The position numbers were made by a program, and so were the translations under genes. A DNA stretch of 64,000 nucleotides from Glycomyces arizonensis DSM 44726 (GTDB taxonomy: Bacteria > Actinomycetota > Actinomycetes > Mycobacteriales > Micromonosporaceae): the NCBI RefSeq assembly GCF_000482705.1, contig NZ_KI519475.1:1-64000 (forward strand), in the 5' to 3' direction. The notes under the pieces are model-generated. The model made no database searches. It had not been told where the DNA came from and was given only the letters and a program-made list of their open reading frames with translations. Positions 15,545 to 24,187 of this stretch are shown in pieces (the first letter of the stretch is position 1; the number at the start of each line of letters is the position of its first letter).

Positions 15545-16639
15545 TTGGTCTCTGCCAGACTACGCCAAAATCGCCCCGAGGCGAAAGAGCGAAATTCGCA
15601 GCAGTACCCACACCCGGAGAATCCGGGCCTGATCGAAGGCCCGGACGGCTGTTACGACTGGGCGGACCGCCGCCTGTTCCTGCCCTCTGGTGAACCCGAC
15701 CCGGCCACGCCCGGCGCCTACCGCTACCAGACGCGGCCGGACCTGTGCGACCTCCAAGCACCCGACTCCGATCCGGCCAGTCCGCGCTACGAGCCGCCGC
15801 ACCTGCGCCACCGACCGGGCGATACCTGGATCATCGACACCGACCGCCCGCACGATCCCGAAGACCCCGGCCCCTACGGCACATCGGGCTGGCGCCAGGA
15901 CCGCCGCACCGGTCGCCACCGCCGAGACGAGCTCCCCGACCCGATCCCGCCCTGGGAACAGGATTCACGGGACCCGCAAGACGACATCGACACCGAACCG
16001 CCGCGCCCGCGGGACCGTCGCGGTGGCGGGCATGGCGGTGGCCGCGGCTCAGGATTCACGCTCCCGAGGCCACGGCCGGGCTGCACCGACCGGACCGAAC
16101 GACACGGCGACGGCGGCGATGCCGAGGGCGGTACGGGCGGGTACCGGTTCAGCCGGCTCCGCGAGGACGCCTGGGACCGGTTCATGATCGACTCGGTCCC
16201 ACTCGCCGACGCCCACCGGCCCCAGACCCGGAACGCACTCGACCGCGAGGCCGGCCCGGTCTGGTCGCTGTGGATTCATCTGGCCCGGTGGTTCCTCGCG
16301 GTCTTCAGAGGCACCGCCGCCCAGCCCGCGCCTGTCGAGCCCGCACTCGAAGAGCCCCGGGGAACTCAGAAACCCCATGGCCTTCAGGAGACCGGCGGAT
16401 GCGCTTCACGCCCGGGAACCCATGAACGTGCTTCTCGGTCAGTGGCCCGCGGATGTGCTCGGCGGCCAGCCGCACCCGGCGACCGTCATGTCCTGATGGC
16501 CCGCGCCCCGGCCGGGGCGCAGCTCGCCCGCGCTGAGTCGCGCGCATCGGTCTCGGACTACGTCCGGGACTGGGAGTGGGGTTTCGATGCGTCCGGCCAG
16601 ACCACCGGTCGCCTTGCCGGGGGTGCGGCATGGGGGTAG
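15545..16639 (+). CDS. hypothetical Pro/Arg/Asp-rich protein; 3' frame uncertain
   Basis: I do not recognise it. TTG 15545 has GAAGGAG 7 bases upstream; GTG 15479 is a less likely start. The frame reads 364 residues: a tyrosine/tryptophan-containing N-terminus (GLIEGPDGCYDWADRR), a low-complexity disordered middle rich in Pro, Asp and Arg, then FSRLREDAWDRFMIDSVPLADA and a hydrophobic WSLWIHLARWFLAVF segment near residue 250 that may be a membrane helix. GC3 supports this frame to about 16350. From there to 16496 the +1 frame carries the coding signal, and after 16496 the original frame does again. So the last ~95 residues are doubtful. Confidence 0.5.
   Translation: MVSARLRQNRPEAKERNSQQYPHPENPGLIEGPDGCYDWADRRLFLPSGEPDPATPGAYRYQTRPDLCDLQAPDSDPASPRYEPPHLRHRPGDTWIIDTDRPHDPEDPGPYGTSGWRQDRRTGRHRRDELPDPIPPWEQDSRDPQDDIDTEPPRPRDRRGGGHGGGRGSGFTLPRPRPGCTDRTERHGDGGDAEGGTGGYRFSRLREDAWDRFMIDSVPLADAHRPQTRNALDREAGPVWSLWIHLARWFLAVFRGTAAQPAPVEPALEEPRGTQKPHGLQETGGCASRPGTHERASRSVARGCARRPAAPGDRHVLMARAPAGAQLARAESRASVSDYVRDWEWGFDASGQTTGRLAGGAAWG
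16377..16496 (+). CDS. 39-codon ORF in +1 frame (or frameshifted end of the upstream protein)
   Basis: ATG 16377 to TGA 16494-16496 reads MAFRRPADALHAREPMNVLL and onward to QPHPATVMS. Its third codon positions are GC-rich while the enclosing frame's are not. The stop overlaps ATG 16496 of the next reading (TGATG), suggesting translational coupling. It is either a separate small gene or the true C-terminus of the 15545 protein after a +1 shift. Confidence 0.35.
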   Translation: MAFRRPADALHAREPMNVLLGQWPADVLGGQPHPATVMS

Positions 16640-17013
16640 GGAGAACCGCGCCGCATCGGGTCCGCGCGGCCTATGCTCGCGCGCTGTCTTCGATCCCGCT
16701 GCCGGTCCGCGCGGTCTCGGTTCCGGCCGGGGAGGCCATGACCGTGCTGGGCGAAGCCGAGATCGGTGACGGGCTGATCTATTTCGGCACCATGACCAGT
16801 GCCCCGAAACTCTGGGTGGCCTTCGCCGACAACGGCAGTGACGACAGCGGGCGGATCTTCGGTTACCCGACGGGCCTGCTCGGCGGTGAGCCCGAGGTCC
16901 ACGTTCCCGATCAGGATTCGCTGCGCTGGACCATGCAAGGTGACATCGCCGAGACACTCAAACGCCACGGCCTGAATGTCTGGAACGATGCCAGACGCTG
17001 GTGCGAAGGGTGA
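16630..17013 (+). CDS. hypothetical protein in a coupled small-gene chain
   Basis: A 127-residue protein I do not recognise. ATG 16630 overlaps the preceding TAG (16637-16639), so it probably depends on coupling. The second half is well ordered: IGDGLIYFGTMTSAPKLWVA, then SDDSGRIFGYPTGLLGGEPE and a C-terminal helix DIAETLKRHGLNVWNDARRW. An internal ATG at 16738 with GGGGAGG very close is an alternative start giving 91 residues. Its stop overlaps the next start as GTGA. Confidence 0.55.
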   Translation: MGVGRTAPHRVRAAYARALSSIPLPVRAVSVPAGEAMTVLGEAEIGDGLIYFGTMTSAPKLWVAFADNGSDDSGRIFGYPTGLLGGEPEVHVPDQDSLRWTMQGDIAETLKRHGLNVWNDARRWCEG

Positions 17014-17468
17014 GGGCGGTGGACCAAGACGAGATCGCGGCGGCCTACCGCGCGCACGCCGAGGCCCGCCTGCGCGGCGACCGCGCCGAGGCCCGCCGCT
17101 TGTCCGACGAGCTCGGCTTCGAGACGCGCATGACGCACCTGATCTTCACCTTCTGCCTGTTCGCCCAGATCGTGCTCGACCACTTCGGCGATGATCTCGA
17201 CCGCGAACAGTTGGCGGCCTTCACCAAGCGGCTCTGGAAGAAGCATCGAGCAGACGCCCGATTCGAACCGCTGAAGGCCGAGGCACTGATCCGCGCCGTC
17301 TACGGCGAGGACTACCTACTGGATTTCCTCACCGGGCAGGAACAGGACTTCTACGCGCGAATACTGCTGTTCCGGCAGGTGGACAACACGCCCGAACTCA
17401 AAGACGGTCTTGACAAGGCCATCACCGAAGTCCAAAAGATCATCGCCGTCTGGCTCCTCGACCCGTAA
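17010..17468 (+). CDS. hypothetical helical protein, paralogue of the convergent gene
   Basis: A 152-residue, mostly helical protein of unknown function. I chose GTG 17010 because it overlaps the previous stop (GTGA); GTG 17001 and 17019 are in frame. Conserved-looking parts are LIFTFCLFAQIVLDHFGDDL, LKAEALIRAVYGEDYLLD and VDNTPELKDGLDKAITEV. These align with the convergent gene at 17535-17937 (FGERLDRDE, VEGLVRGAYGEDRFFDEI, VDQTPEIRDSLDGFLAD), so the two are paralogues from a local duplication. A terminator hairpin lies between them. Confidence 0.65.
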   Translation: MRAVDQDEIAAAYRAHAEARLRGDRAEARRLSDELGFETRMTHLIFTFCLFAQIVLDHFGDDLDREQLAAFTKRLWKKHRADARFEPLKAEALIRAVYGEDYLLDFLTGQEQDFYARILLFRQVDNTPELKDGLDKAITEVQKIIAVWLLDP

Positions 17469-17497
17469 GGCCCGCAGAGCAGAGCACAAGCAACGCA

Positions 17498-17526
17498 GAG
17501 CCGCCGAGCCTTCGGCCCGGCGGCTC
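17498..17526. terminator. shared terminator between convergent paralogues
   Basis: Stem GAGCCGCCG/CGGCGGCTC with an 11-base loop containing its own CC-TTCG-GG hairpin. Confidence 0.65.
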
Positions 17527-17534
17527 AGTCTCGT

Positions 17535-17937
17535 CTAAGAGTCCATCCAGGACCGTCCGAGGGTCTCGGCATCCGCGAGGAAGCCGTCGAGGCTGTCGCG
17601 GATCTCCGGAGTCTGGTCGACGATCTTGCGGGTGACCGCGCACATCGTGATCATCTGCTCCTTCGCCGGGATCTCATCGAAGAATCGATCCTCGCCGTAT
17701 GCGCCTCGAACCAGGCCTTCGACCGACAACGCCTTCAGTGGCGGATTCGCGGTACGGAAGTCGTGCATGGTCCCTGACACGAACTTCTGCGGCTCATCGC
17801 GGTCGAGCCGCTCGCCGAAATACTTGGTGGTCACACCGGCGAACAGCGCCCCGATGAACATGAATTGCGCTTCATGCTCATCGCTGCCGATCTGCCCTTG
17901 CAGCTCCTTGGTTCGACAACTCGTCGATACTGGCCAT
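17535..17937 (-). pseudogene. frameshifted paralogue of the 17010 gene
   Basis: From ATG 17937 the minus strand reads MASIDELSNQGAARADRQR and stops after 19 codons. The remaining body (DEHEAQFMFIGALFAGVTT, FGERLDRDEPQKF, VEGLVRGAYGEDRFFDEI) continues in another frame to 17535. The body aligns with the 17010 protein, but the join lacks about 15 residues, as expected from a deletion that shifted the frame. A shortened product from ATG at MFIGAL is possible. The 17938-18296 stretch upstream holds no supported gene. Confidence 0.6.
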
Positions 17938-18205
17938 GGCGGGTGGCGTTCCTGACCCAAGGGGACATTCCGGCCGCACGACTCCAAGCGGGCACGACCA
18001 ACAGTCACCTTACCGGCACTGCCCGAACCACGCAGGCCGCGAAAGCATCCGCCCGCGCCGCCGACGGTCCCAGCGCCCGTCCCACGTCCACAACGGCGCT
18101 GCAACGGCATCTAACGGCGCCTGGCAATACCTTCATCCCAATACCTTCACCCGCAGGGAGTCGTATTCTTCACCCTGAGAGCGCACCGATATTCCATAAA
18201 GGAAT

Positions 18206-18230
18206 AGAGCCGGGCGCATCGCCCGGCTCT
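18206..18230. terminator. hairpin downstream of the VOC pair
   Basis: Perfect 11-base stem AGAGCCGGGCG with loop CAT. It lies about 70 bases beyond the stop of the VOC gene on the minus strand. Confidence 0.6.
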
Positions 18231-18296
18231 GTGGCAGTCACGGGGCTGTCGCCCCCTGATCGGGATCCACGATCCTCGGATCTACGGCTCTCAGCC

Positions 18297-18905
18297 CTAT
18301 GCGGCCGCCCATTCGAAGCCGTCCGGGTCGGTGAACGTCCCGGCCTCGCCGCCGATCGCGATCCGGTGCGAACCGTCGCCGTCCTGTGCGACGCCCAGGT
18401 CCTTGGCGGCGGCGCGGCGGCCGTAGAGCGCGAGCTTGATGTGCTTCTCCGGGGCGGCGAACTCGACGTACTTGCGGCCGAAGCTCTTCGCCACCTCCAG
18501 GCCCTGCTCGGTGTAGAAGCGCTTGGTCTCGGCGACGTCCGCCACTCCCAGCAGGAGCACGACGTCGTCGATCTCGCGCGTGGCCGGACCGGTGTCCTTC
18601 TTGGAGGAGGTCGCGATCTTCCAGATCGCCCCGTCCGGGGCCTGCACGACGCCGCCGTAGCCCCAGAAGCTCTTCACAGCGGGCTTCAGCACCGTGGCGC
18701 CCGCCTCGACGGCCGCATTGAAGAAGGTGTCGACGGTGCTCGGCTGGGACACCACGAGCGACAGCCCGTATCCGCGGAAGCCGCTGGTCGGCTCCGCCGA
18801 CGCGCGGACGCCCACAGGGGAGCCGCCGTCGAACATGGCGTTGTAGAAGGCCTCGGCGGCAGCGGCGTCGGAGGCTTCGAGCGTGATGGTCTTGATGGGA
18901 GTCAT
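18297..18905 (-). CDS. VOC-superfamily (glyoxalase/bleomycin-resistance-like) protein, two-domain
   Basis: A 202-residue cytoplasmic protein with two beta-alpha-beta-beta-beta modules: ITLEASDAAAAEAFYNAMFD to the GFRGYGLSLVV strand, then EIDDVVLLLGVADVAETKRF and FTDPDGFEWAAA at the end. The C-terminal DPDGF is the usual metal-side motif. Substrate cannot be told. The second VOC gene ends upstream at 18941, leaving a 35-base gap, so they form a two-gene operon transcribed leftwards. Confidence 0.85.
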   Translation of the reverse strand: MTPIKTITLEASDAAAAEAFYNAMFDGGSPVGVRASAEPTSGFRGYGLSLVVSQPSTVDTFFNAAVEAGATVLKPAVKSFWGYGGVVQAPDGAIWKIATSSKKDTGPATREIDDVVLLLGVADVAETKRFYTEQGLEVAKSFGRKYVEFAAPEKHIKLALYGRRAAAKDLGVAQDGDGSHRIAIGGEAGTFTDPDGFEWAAA

Positions 18906-18940
18906 GTCAGGTTCCTTCGGTGAGTGTCGTGGTGAGTGGT

Positions 18941-19354
18941 TCAGCGGGATTCGTTGAGGCGGACCATGTTGCCCGCGGGGTCGCGGAAGGCGCAGTCGCG
19001 GATGCCGTACGGCTGCTCGGTCGGCGCCTGCGCGACTTCGGCGCCGCTGGCCTGCAACCGGGCGAAGGCGCCGTCGAGGTCGCCGGTGGCGAGGACGACG
19101 GTGGCGTAGGTGCCCTTGGCCATCATCTCGGCGATGGTGCGGCGCTCCTCGTCGGTGGTGCCGGGCTCGACCCCCGCGGGGTGGAGCACGATGGCGGTGT
19201 CGGGCTGCCCGGCGGGGCCGACCGTGAGCCAGCGCATCGCCCCGTGCCCGACGTCTCCCCGGACCTCGAAGCCGAGCGCGTCGCGGTAGAAGGCCAGGGA
19301 GGCCTCCGGATCGCTGTGCGGCAGGAAGCTCGAGTGAATCGTGATGTCGTCCAT
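18941..19354 (-). CDS. VOC-family protein, single-domain
   Basis: A 137-residue protein starting MDDITIHSSFLPHSDPEASL, with FYRDALGFEV, LQASGAEVAQAP and the terminal FRDPAGNMVRLNE that is characteristic of dioxygenase/glyoxalase-fold proteins. It is the promoter-proximal gene of the VOC pair. Function could be detoxification or antibiotic binding; the sequence does not decide. Confidence 0.87.
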   Translation of the reverse strand: MDDITIHSSFLPHSDPEASLAFYRDALGFEVRGDVGHGAMRWLTVGPAGQPDTAIVLHPAGVEPGTTDEERRTIAEMMAKGTYATVVLATGDLDGAFARLQASGAEVAQAPTEQPYGIRDCAFRDPAGNMVRLNESR

Positions 19355-19443
19355 GCAGACAACGCTAATTCCGCCGCGGGGTCCGGCGCTTCTCGAATCC
19401 TGATCGATCGGACCGCCGCGGGCGTCCTCGTCGCAGCGACGCA

Positions 19444-19476
19444 GGGCCGCGGCTCGCCGATCGCGAGCCGCGGCCC
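19444..19476 (-). terminator. hairpin after the chitinase gene
   Basis: A perfect 14-base stem GGGCCGCGGCTCGC with a 5-base loop, 17 bases past the chitinase stop. It has no T-tract. Confidence 0.6.
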
Positions 19477-19492
19477 CGGGGCCGATGGCGCT

Positions 19493-20599
19493 CTAGCAGT
19501 AGAGGTTGCCGCCTGTCGGCACTCCCAGCAGCGAGGCGAACTGCTGGTACTTGGTGACGCGGCTCTGCACCTGCGCGGGGTTGCCGCCGTCGCACTCGAC
19601 CGCGCCGTTGATGGAGCGGATCGACTCGCCGAAGCCCGCGCCGGTGGTCATGGCGGTGTGGCCGCTCATGGTGCCCGGTCCACTCTGGGTGTTCCAGTAC
19701 CACAGGGCGGTCTGCCAGGCCACCGTCGAGTTCTGCTCGACCAGCCACGGGTTGGTGAGCAGCGGCAGCCCGAGGGCGTTGCCCGCGGCGTTGTAGTTGA
19801 AGTTCCAGCTCAGCTGCATCGGGCCGCGGCCGTAATAGGCGGACTGCCCGGCCGGGCACCCGTACGGCTGGTTGGCGTCGCAGTAGTGGCTGTAATTGCC
19901 GGTGTTCTGCTCCACGATGTACACCAGTCCGCCGGTCTCGTGACCGATGTTCGCCAGGAAGGCGGCCGCCTCCTGCCTGCTGACGGTGTCGCCGCCGGTG
20001 TTGGCGAAGCCCGGGTAGGACGCGGTGGCCTCCACCAGGCCCTGGTAGGTGTAGAACGAGTTCCGGCCCGGGAACATCTGGTTGAACTGGGTCTCGGAGA
20101 CGACGAAGCCCGACGGGTCGGGCGGGTCGGGCGGGTCGGTCGTGCCGCCGTCGCAGCTGGTCGGGTCCCAGAACCAGGTGCTGATGGTCGGGTCGTAGCC
20201 GGGGTTGGCGTGCACGGCGACGTAGTAGTTGCCGTCGCTGTAGAGGACCACGTCGCCGACCTGGTAGTCGGCTCCGGCGCTCCAGACGGTGAACGAGCAG
20301 TCGCCGCCGCCCGTGTCGCCGCCCGATCCGCCGCAGGGCACCTGGTCGCGCCAGACGCCCCATTCGCCGGTGGTGCCGGGTGTCTCGCCCTGGGTCCACC
20401 ACTGGGCGGTCCAGTTGGAGCCGTTGTAGGAGACGACGGCCCCGCCGGTGTAGGCGGTGGCCGAGTTCCATGCGGGGCCGCAGGCGGCCTGGGCGCTGGC
20501 CTGGGAGGCCGGGATGGCGAACGCGAGCGTGGCGGTGACGAGGAAGGCGCCGATGATCGCCAGGGTTCTCTTGCGTTGTCGCTGAAGCACGGGCTTCAC
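19493..20599 (-). CDS. secreted GH19 chitinase with two carbohydrate-binding modules
   Basis: A 368-residue exported endochitinase. Residues 1-36 are a signal peptide (RKRTLAIIGAFLVTATLAFA, ending ASAQA). Two CBM5/12 modules follow, seen as WNSATAYTGGAVVSYNGSNW with WWTQGETPGTTGEW, and SAGADYQVGDVVLYSDGNYY. After a DPPDPPDP linker the GH19 domain runs from about 150 to 368: FLANIGHETGG supplies the catalytic acid Glu, and YYGRGPMQLSWNFNYNAAG is the family signature. Length is complete. It acts on fungal or arthropod chitin. The AT-rich upstream region (20600-20645) and the palindromes at 20773-20869 may control it. Confidence 0.93.
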   Translation of the reverse strand: MKPVLQRQRKRTLAIIGAFLVTATLAFAIPASQASAQAACGPAWNSATAYTGGAVVSYNGSNWTAQWWTQGETPGTTGEWGVWRDQVPCGGSGGDTGGGDCSFTVWSAGADYQVGDVVLYSDGNYYVAVHANPGYDPTISTWFWDPTSCDGGTTDPPDPPDPSGFVVSETQFNQMFPGRNSFYTYQGLVEATASYPGFANTGGDTVSRQEAAAFLANIGHETGGLVYIVEQNTGNYSHYCDANQPYGCPAGQSAYYGRGPMQLSWNFNYNAAGNALGLPLLTNPWLVEQNSTVAWQTALWYWNTQSGPGTMSGHTAMTTGAGFGESIRSINGAVECDGGNPAQVQSRVTKYQQFASLLGVPTGGNLYC

Positions 20600-20772
20600 C
20601 TCATAATCTTTAACAAAGCTTATTTATAGATAAATTTAATAACCTCGTTGCGTTTGCGCAAGATGCCCCACTGAAACGGATGCCCCTGGGGCGAATGAGG
20701 TGAACGTGGCCCGCCGAGGGCGGCTTGCGGGGAGGTGTCGCCGCGGTCGCGCGCCATCTCGGGTTGAGAATC

Positions 20773-20869
20773 ATATAGGATATATCCTATATTCCGACGC
20801 TGAGACTCATGTCTTATAACATGTATGGCGGTTATATCCTATAACCTTTGCTTGGGTTATAGGATATAA
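20773..20869. repeat. AT-rich palindromic element, locus B
   Basis: Three structures occur in 97 bases: the perfect 20-base palindrome ATATAGGATATATCCTATAT (20773-20792), TTATATCCTATAA (20832-20844), and its reverse complement TTATAGGATATAA (20857-20869). The latter two form a 15-base-pair hairpin with loop TTTGCTTG. It lies between the murB stop (20874, minus strand) and the chitinase promoter. There is no T-tract, so I do not call it a terminator. Confidence 0.85.
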
Positions 20870-20873
20870 GTCC

Positions 20874-21938
20874 CTAGTGGAATGTTGCTCCCACGAGGAC
20901 CGGTTCGGGGCGGAGGCGGATGCCGAACTTCGCCTCTACTTCGTCGGCGACCTCGCACGCCAGGGCGAGCAGTTCCGCCGTCGTCGCGCCGCCTCGGTTG
21001 GTCAGGGCGAGCGTGTGCTTCGTCGACAGGCCCACGTTGCCCCGGCGGTACCCCTTGTCGAACCCCGCCGCTCCGATGAGCCACGCCGCCGAGACCTTCA
21101 CGTCCTCACCCACCGGCCAATGCGGAGCGTCCTTGCCCGAAGCGGCGGTGAGCGCGCGGAAATCGCCCGCGCTGATCACCGGGTTCGTAAAGAACGAGCC
21201 CGCGCTCCACGTGTCGTGGTCGTCCTCGTCGAGCACCATGCCCTTGCCGCGCCGCAGCCCCAGCACGACCTCCCTGGCCTCGGCCAGCGGCACCCGATCG
21301 CCGACCTCCACGCCCAGGCGCTTCGCCGCCTCGGCGTACGCGATCGGCCGCGACAGCGAGCTTTGCTCCAGCCGGAAGTCGACGCTCATCACCACATAGC
21401 GGCTGGAGTGCTTGAAGACGCTGCGGCGGTAGGCGAAACCGCATTCGGCAGGGGACCAGTCGCGGACCTCGTCGGCCTCGCGGTCCCACACCCGCACCGA
21501 GGCGATCGTCTGCGCCACCTCCTGGCCGTAGGCGCCGACATTCTGTATCGGGGTCGCCCCCGCAGACCCCGGGATGCCGCTGAGGCACTCGACGCCCGAG
21601 CGGCCGTGCTCGACGGTCCAGGCCGCGAACTCGTCCCACACCTGCCCGGCCTGCACGCGCACCACGTCGTCGCCGACCGGCTCGATCCCGCCGCCGCGCA
21701 GCAGGACCACCGTCCCGTCGAAGCCGCCGTCGCCGATGACCACGTTGCTGCCCCCGGCCAGCACCAGCGTCGGCCCGCTCGCGGACCGCAGCGCCTCGAC
21801 GGCCTCCTCGGCGGTCTTCGCCTCCACGAGGCGCCGCGCCGGGCCGCCGAGCCGCAGCGTCGTGAACCGACCGAGCGTTTCGCCCGGATTCGGACCTGCC
21901 GAGGTATTCTCGCTTCCGTGTGGGCTGGCGTCTGTCAC
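20874..21938 (-). CDS. murB: UDP-N-acetylenolpyruvoylglucosamine reductase
   Basis: A 354-residue cytoplasmic flavoenzyme that reduces UDP-GlcNAc-enolpyruvate to UDP-MurNAc with NADPH in peptidoglycan synthesis. The FAD-binding stretch TLVLAGGSNVVIGDGGFDGT is at about 55-75. GIPGSAGATPIQNVGAYGQEV, YRRSVFKHSSRYVV with the conserved Tyr-Arg, and WSAGSFFTNPVIS with the catalytic Ser follow. The C-terminal LALTNRGGATTAELLALACEV is typical. Length fits a type I MurB. The start ATG is 48 bases from the divergent MDMPI-like gene. Confidence 0.93.
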   Translation of the reverse strand: MTDASPHGSENTSAGPNPGETLGRFTTLRLGGPARRLVEAKTAEEAVEALRSASGPTLVLAGGSNVVIGDGGFDGTVVLLRGGGIEPVGDDVVRVQAGQVWDEFAAWTVEHGRSGVECLSGIPGSAGATPIQNVGAYGQEVAQTIASVRVWDREADEVRDWSPAECGFAYRRSVFKHSSRYVVMSVDFRLEQSSLSRPIAYAEAAKRLGVEVGDRVPLAEAREVVLGLRRGKGMVLDEDDHDTWSAGSFFTNPVISAGDFRALTAASGKDAPHWPVGEDVKVSAAWLIGAAGFDKGYRRGNVGLSTKHTLALTNRGGATTAELLALACEVADEVEAKFGIRLRPEPVLVGATFH

Positions 21939-21986
21939 GCCGCAAAGCCTAAGCTGTTCAAGGGCTACAACGATCGGCGGTCACCA

Positions 21987-22730
21987 ATGTCGAAGCCACG
22001 AATCACGGACTACCTGACCGAGCTGAAGCAGGAGGCCGGCGTCCTGCGGGAGATCGTCGACCAAGGCGCGCTCGGCCGCGTCGTCCCCTCGCGTCCCGAC
22101 ACGACCGTGGCCGGGCTCCTGGCCGAACTCGTGCGCCTCTACCGCTGGACGGTCACCGCCCTGGCGGCAGGCGCCCCCGAAGCGGACGTGCCCGAGCCGC
22201 CGCCGGTGCACCTGAGCGAAGCCGAGACGCTCGGCGCGTTCGACTCCTCGCTCGGCCGCGCCGTCGACGCGCTCGAAGCGCACCCGGCCGCCGCGCCGGT
22301 GTGGACGTGGGCGCCGGTGGAGTGGAACGCCGAGTTCTGGCAGCGCCGCATCACCGTCGCCACGGGCCTGGCCCGCTGGGACGCCCAGATGGCCGTCGGC
22401 GCCACCGCGCCGGTCCCCACGCCGCTGGCCGCCGAGGCGATCGCCGAGGTGTTCGAGGCGTTCATCCCCGTCGGCATCCGGCGCGGCTCGCACCCCGACG
22501 CGGCCGGTCTCGTGCAGCTGTTCGCCCAGGACGCCGACGCGACGTGGTTCGTGCGCCTGAGAGAGGGCCGCGTGGCACTGCTCGACCACCCCGACGCCAG
22601 CGCCGGGCTCCAGGCCAGGGCCGCGGGCTCGGCCTCGGACATCGCGCTGGCGCTGTGGGGGCGGCTGCCGTTCGGGATCTGCGACGTCGCCGGCGACGAG
22701 GCCCTGCTGCAGGCGCTCCGCGTCCAGTAG
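21987..22730 (+). CDS. maleylpyruvate isomerase family mycothiol-dependent enzyme (DinB fold)
   Basis: A 247-residue protein with the two-part MDMPI layout: N-terminal DinB-like helices (LTELKQEAGVLREIVDQG, TVAGLLAELVRLYRWTVTAL, WQRRITVATGLARWDAQMAV with the conserved His replaced) and a C-terminal domain from about 165 (FVRLREGRVALLDH, ALWGRLPFGI). Family members use mycothiol. The position often filled by a metal-binding His (W-x-x-R-x-x-H) reads ITVATGLARW here, so activity may differ. ATG 21987 is divergent from murB. Substrate unknown. Confidence 0.78.
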   Translation: MSKPRITDYLTELKQEAGVLREIVDQGALGRVVPSRPDTTVAGLLAELVRLYRWTVTALAAGAPEADVPEPPPVHLSEAETLGAFDSSLGRAVDALEAHPAAAPVWTWAPVEWNAEFWQRRITVATGLARWDAQMAVGATAPVPTPLAAEAIAEVFEAFIPVGIRRGSHPDAAGLVQLFAQDADATWFVRLREGRVALLDHPDASAGLQARAAGSASDIALALWGRLPFGICDVAGDEALLQALRVQ

Positions 22731-22941
22731 CCGCCGTGACGCAGATAACGGTTCCATATATTTTCGCTTGAAATCGGACAAACGTACGCCGCCCACTTGG
22801 CAAAGGCATTCAGATCCCGCTAGGCTCAGCACACGCTCCGCGGCGGCCACGCCTGCGCAGCGCACATGCCGCAGCGCAGGGCCGCGCTCCAGCGAGGTCC
22901 TTCCTGCAGCCTGTACAAGCACGCCTTTTACAACGGATCGT

Positions 22942-22959
22942 CTGGCACGTGCCTGCCAG
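22942..22959 (+). promoter_or_regulatory. hairpin in the msiK leader
   Basis: CTGGCA-CGTGCC-TGCCAG forms a 6-base stem 15 bases before the msiK ATG, with AAAGGA just after it. A conserved RNA called the msiK motif is known in leaders of actinobacterial msiK genes; I cannot confirm that this is it. The 22731-22974 stretch has no gene. Confidence 0.35.
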
Positions 22960-22974
22960 TGAAAGGACCTCATC

Positions 22975-24066
<1,092 letters not shown>

Positions 24067-24076
24067 GGCCTTATTC

Positions 24077-24123
24077 CGGACCGCGCGGCGCCCACCCGGG
24101 CGGCGACCGCGCGGTCCGTTTTC
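24077..24123 (+). terminator. msiK terminator
   Basis: 12-base stem CGGACCGCGCGG/CCGCGCGGTCCG with an 18-base loop that has internal pairing, followed by TTTT. Confidence 0.9.
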
Positions 24124-24187
24124 GTGCGTCGGACGCGGGCGCTACCGTTGGGGTATGACCGCCATCACTTCGGCAAGGGAGCCGTAG

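Noticed and set aside
20832-20869. Hairpin after murB as an intrinsic terminator
   Set aside because: The stem is AT-rich and lacks a T-tract on either side; it fits the palindrome family better.
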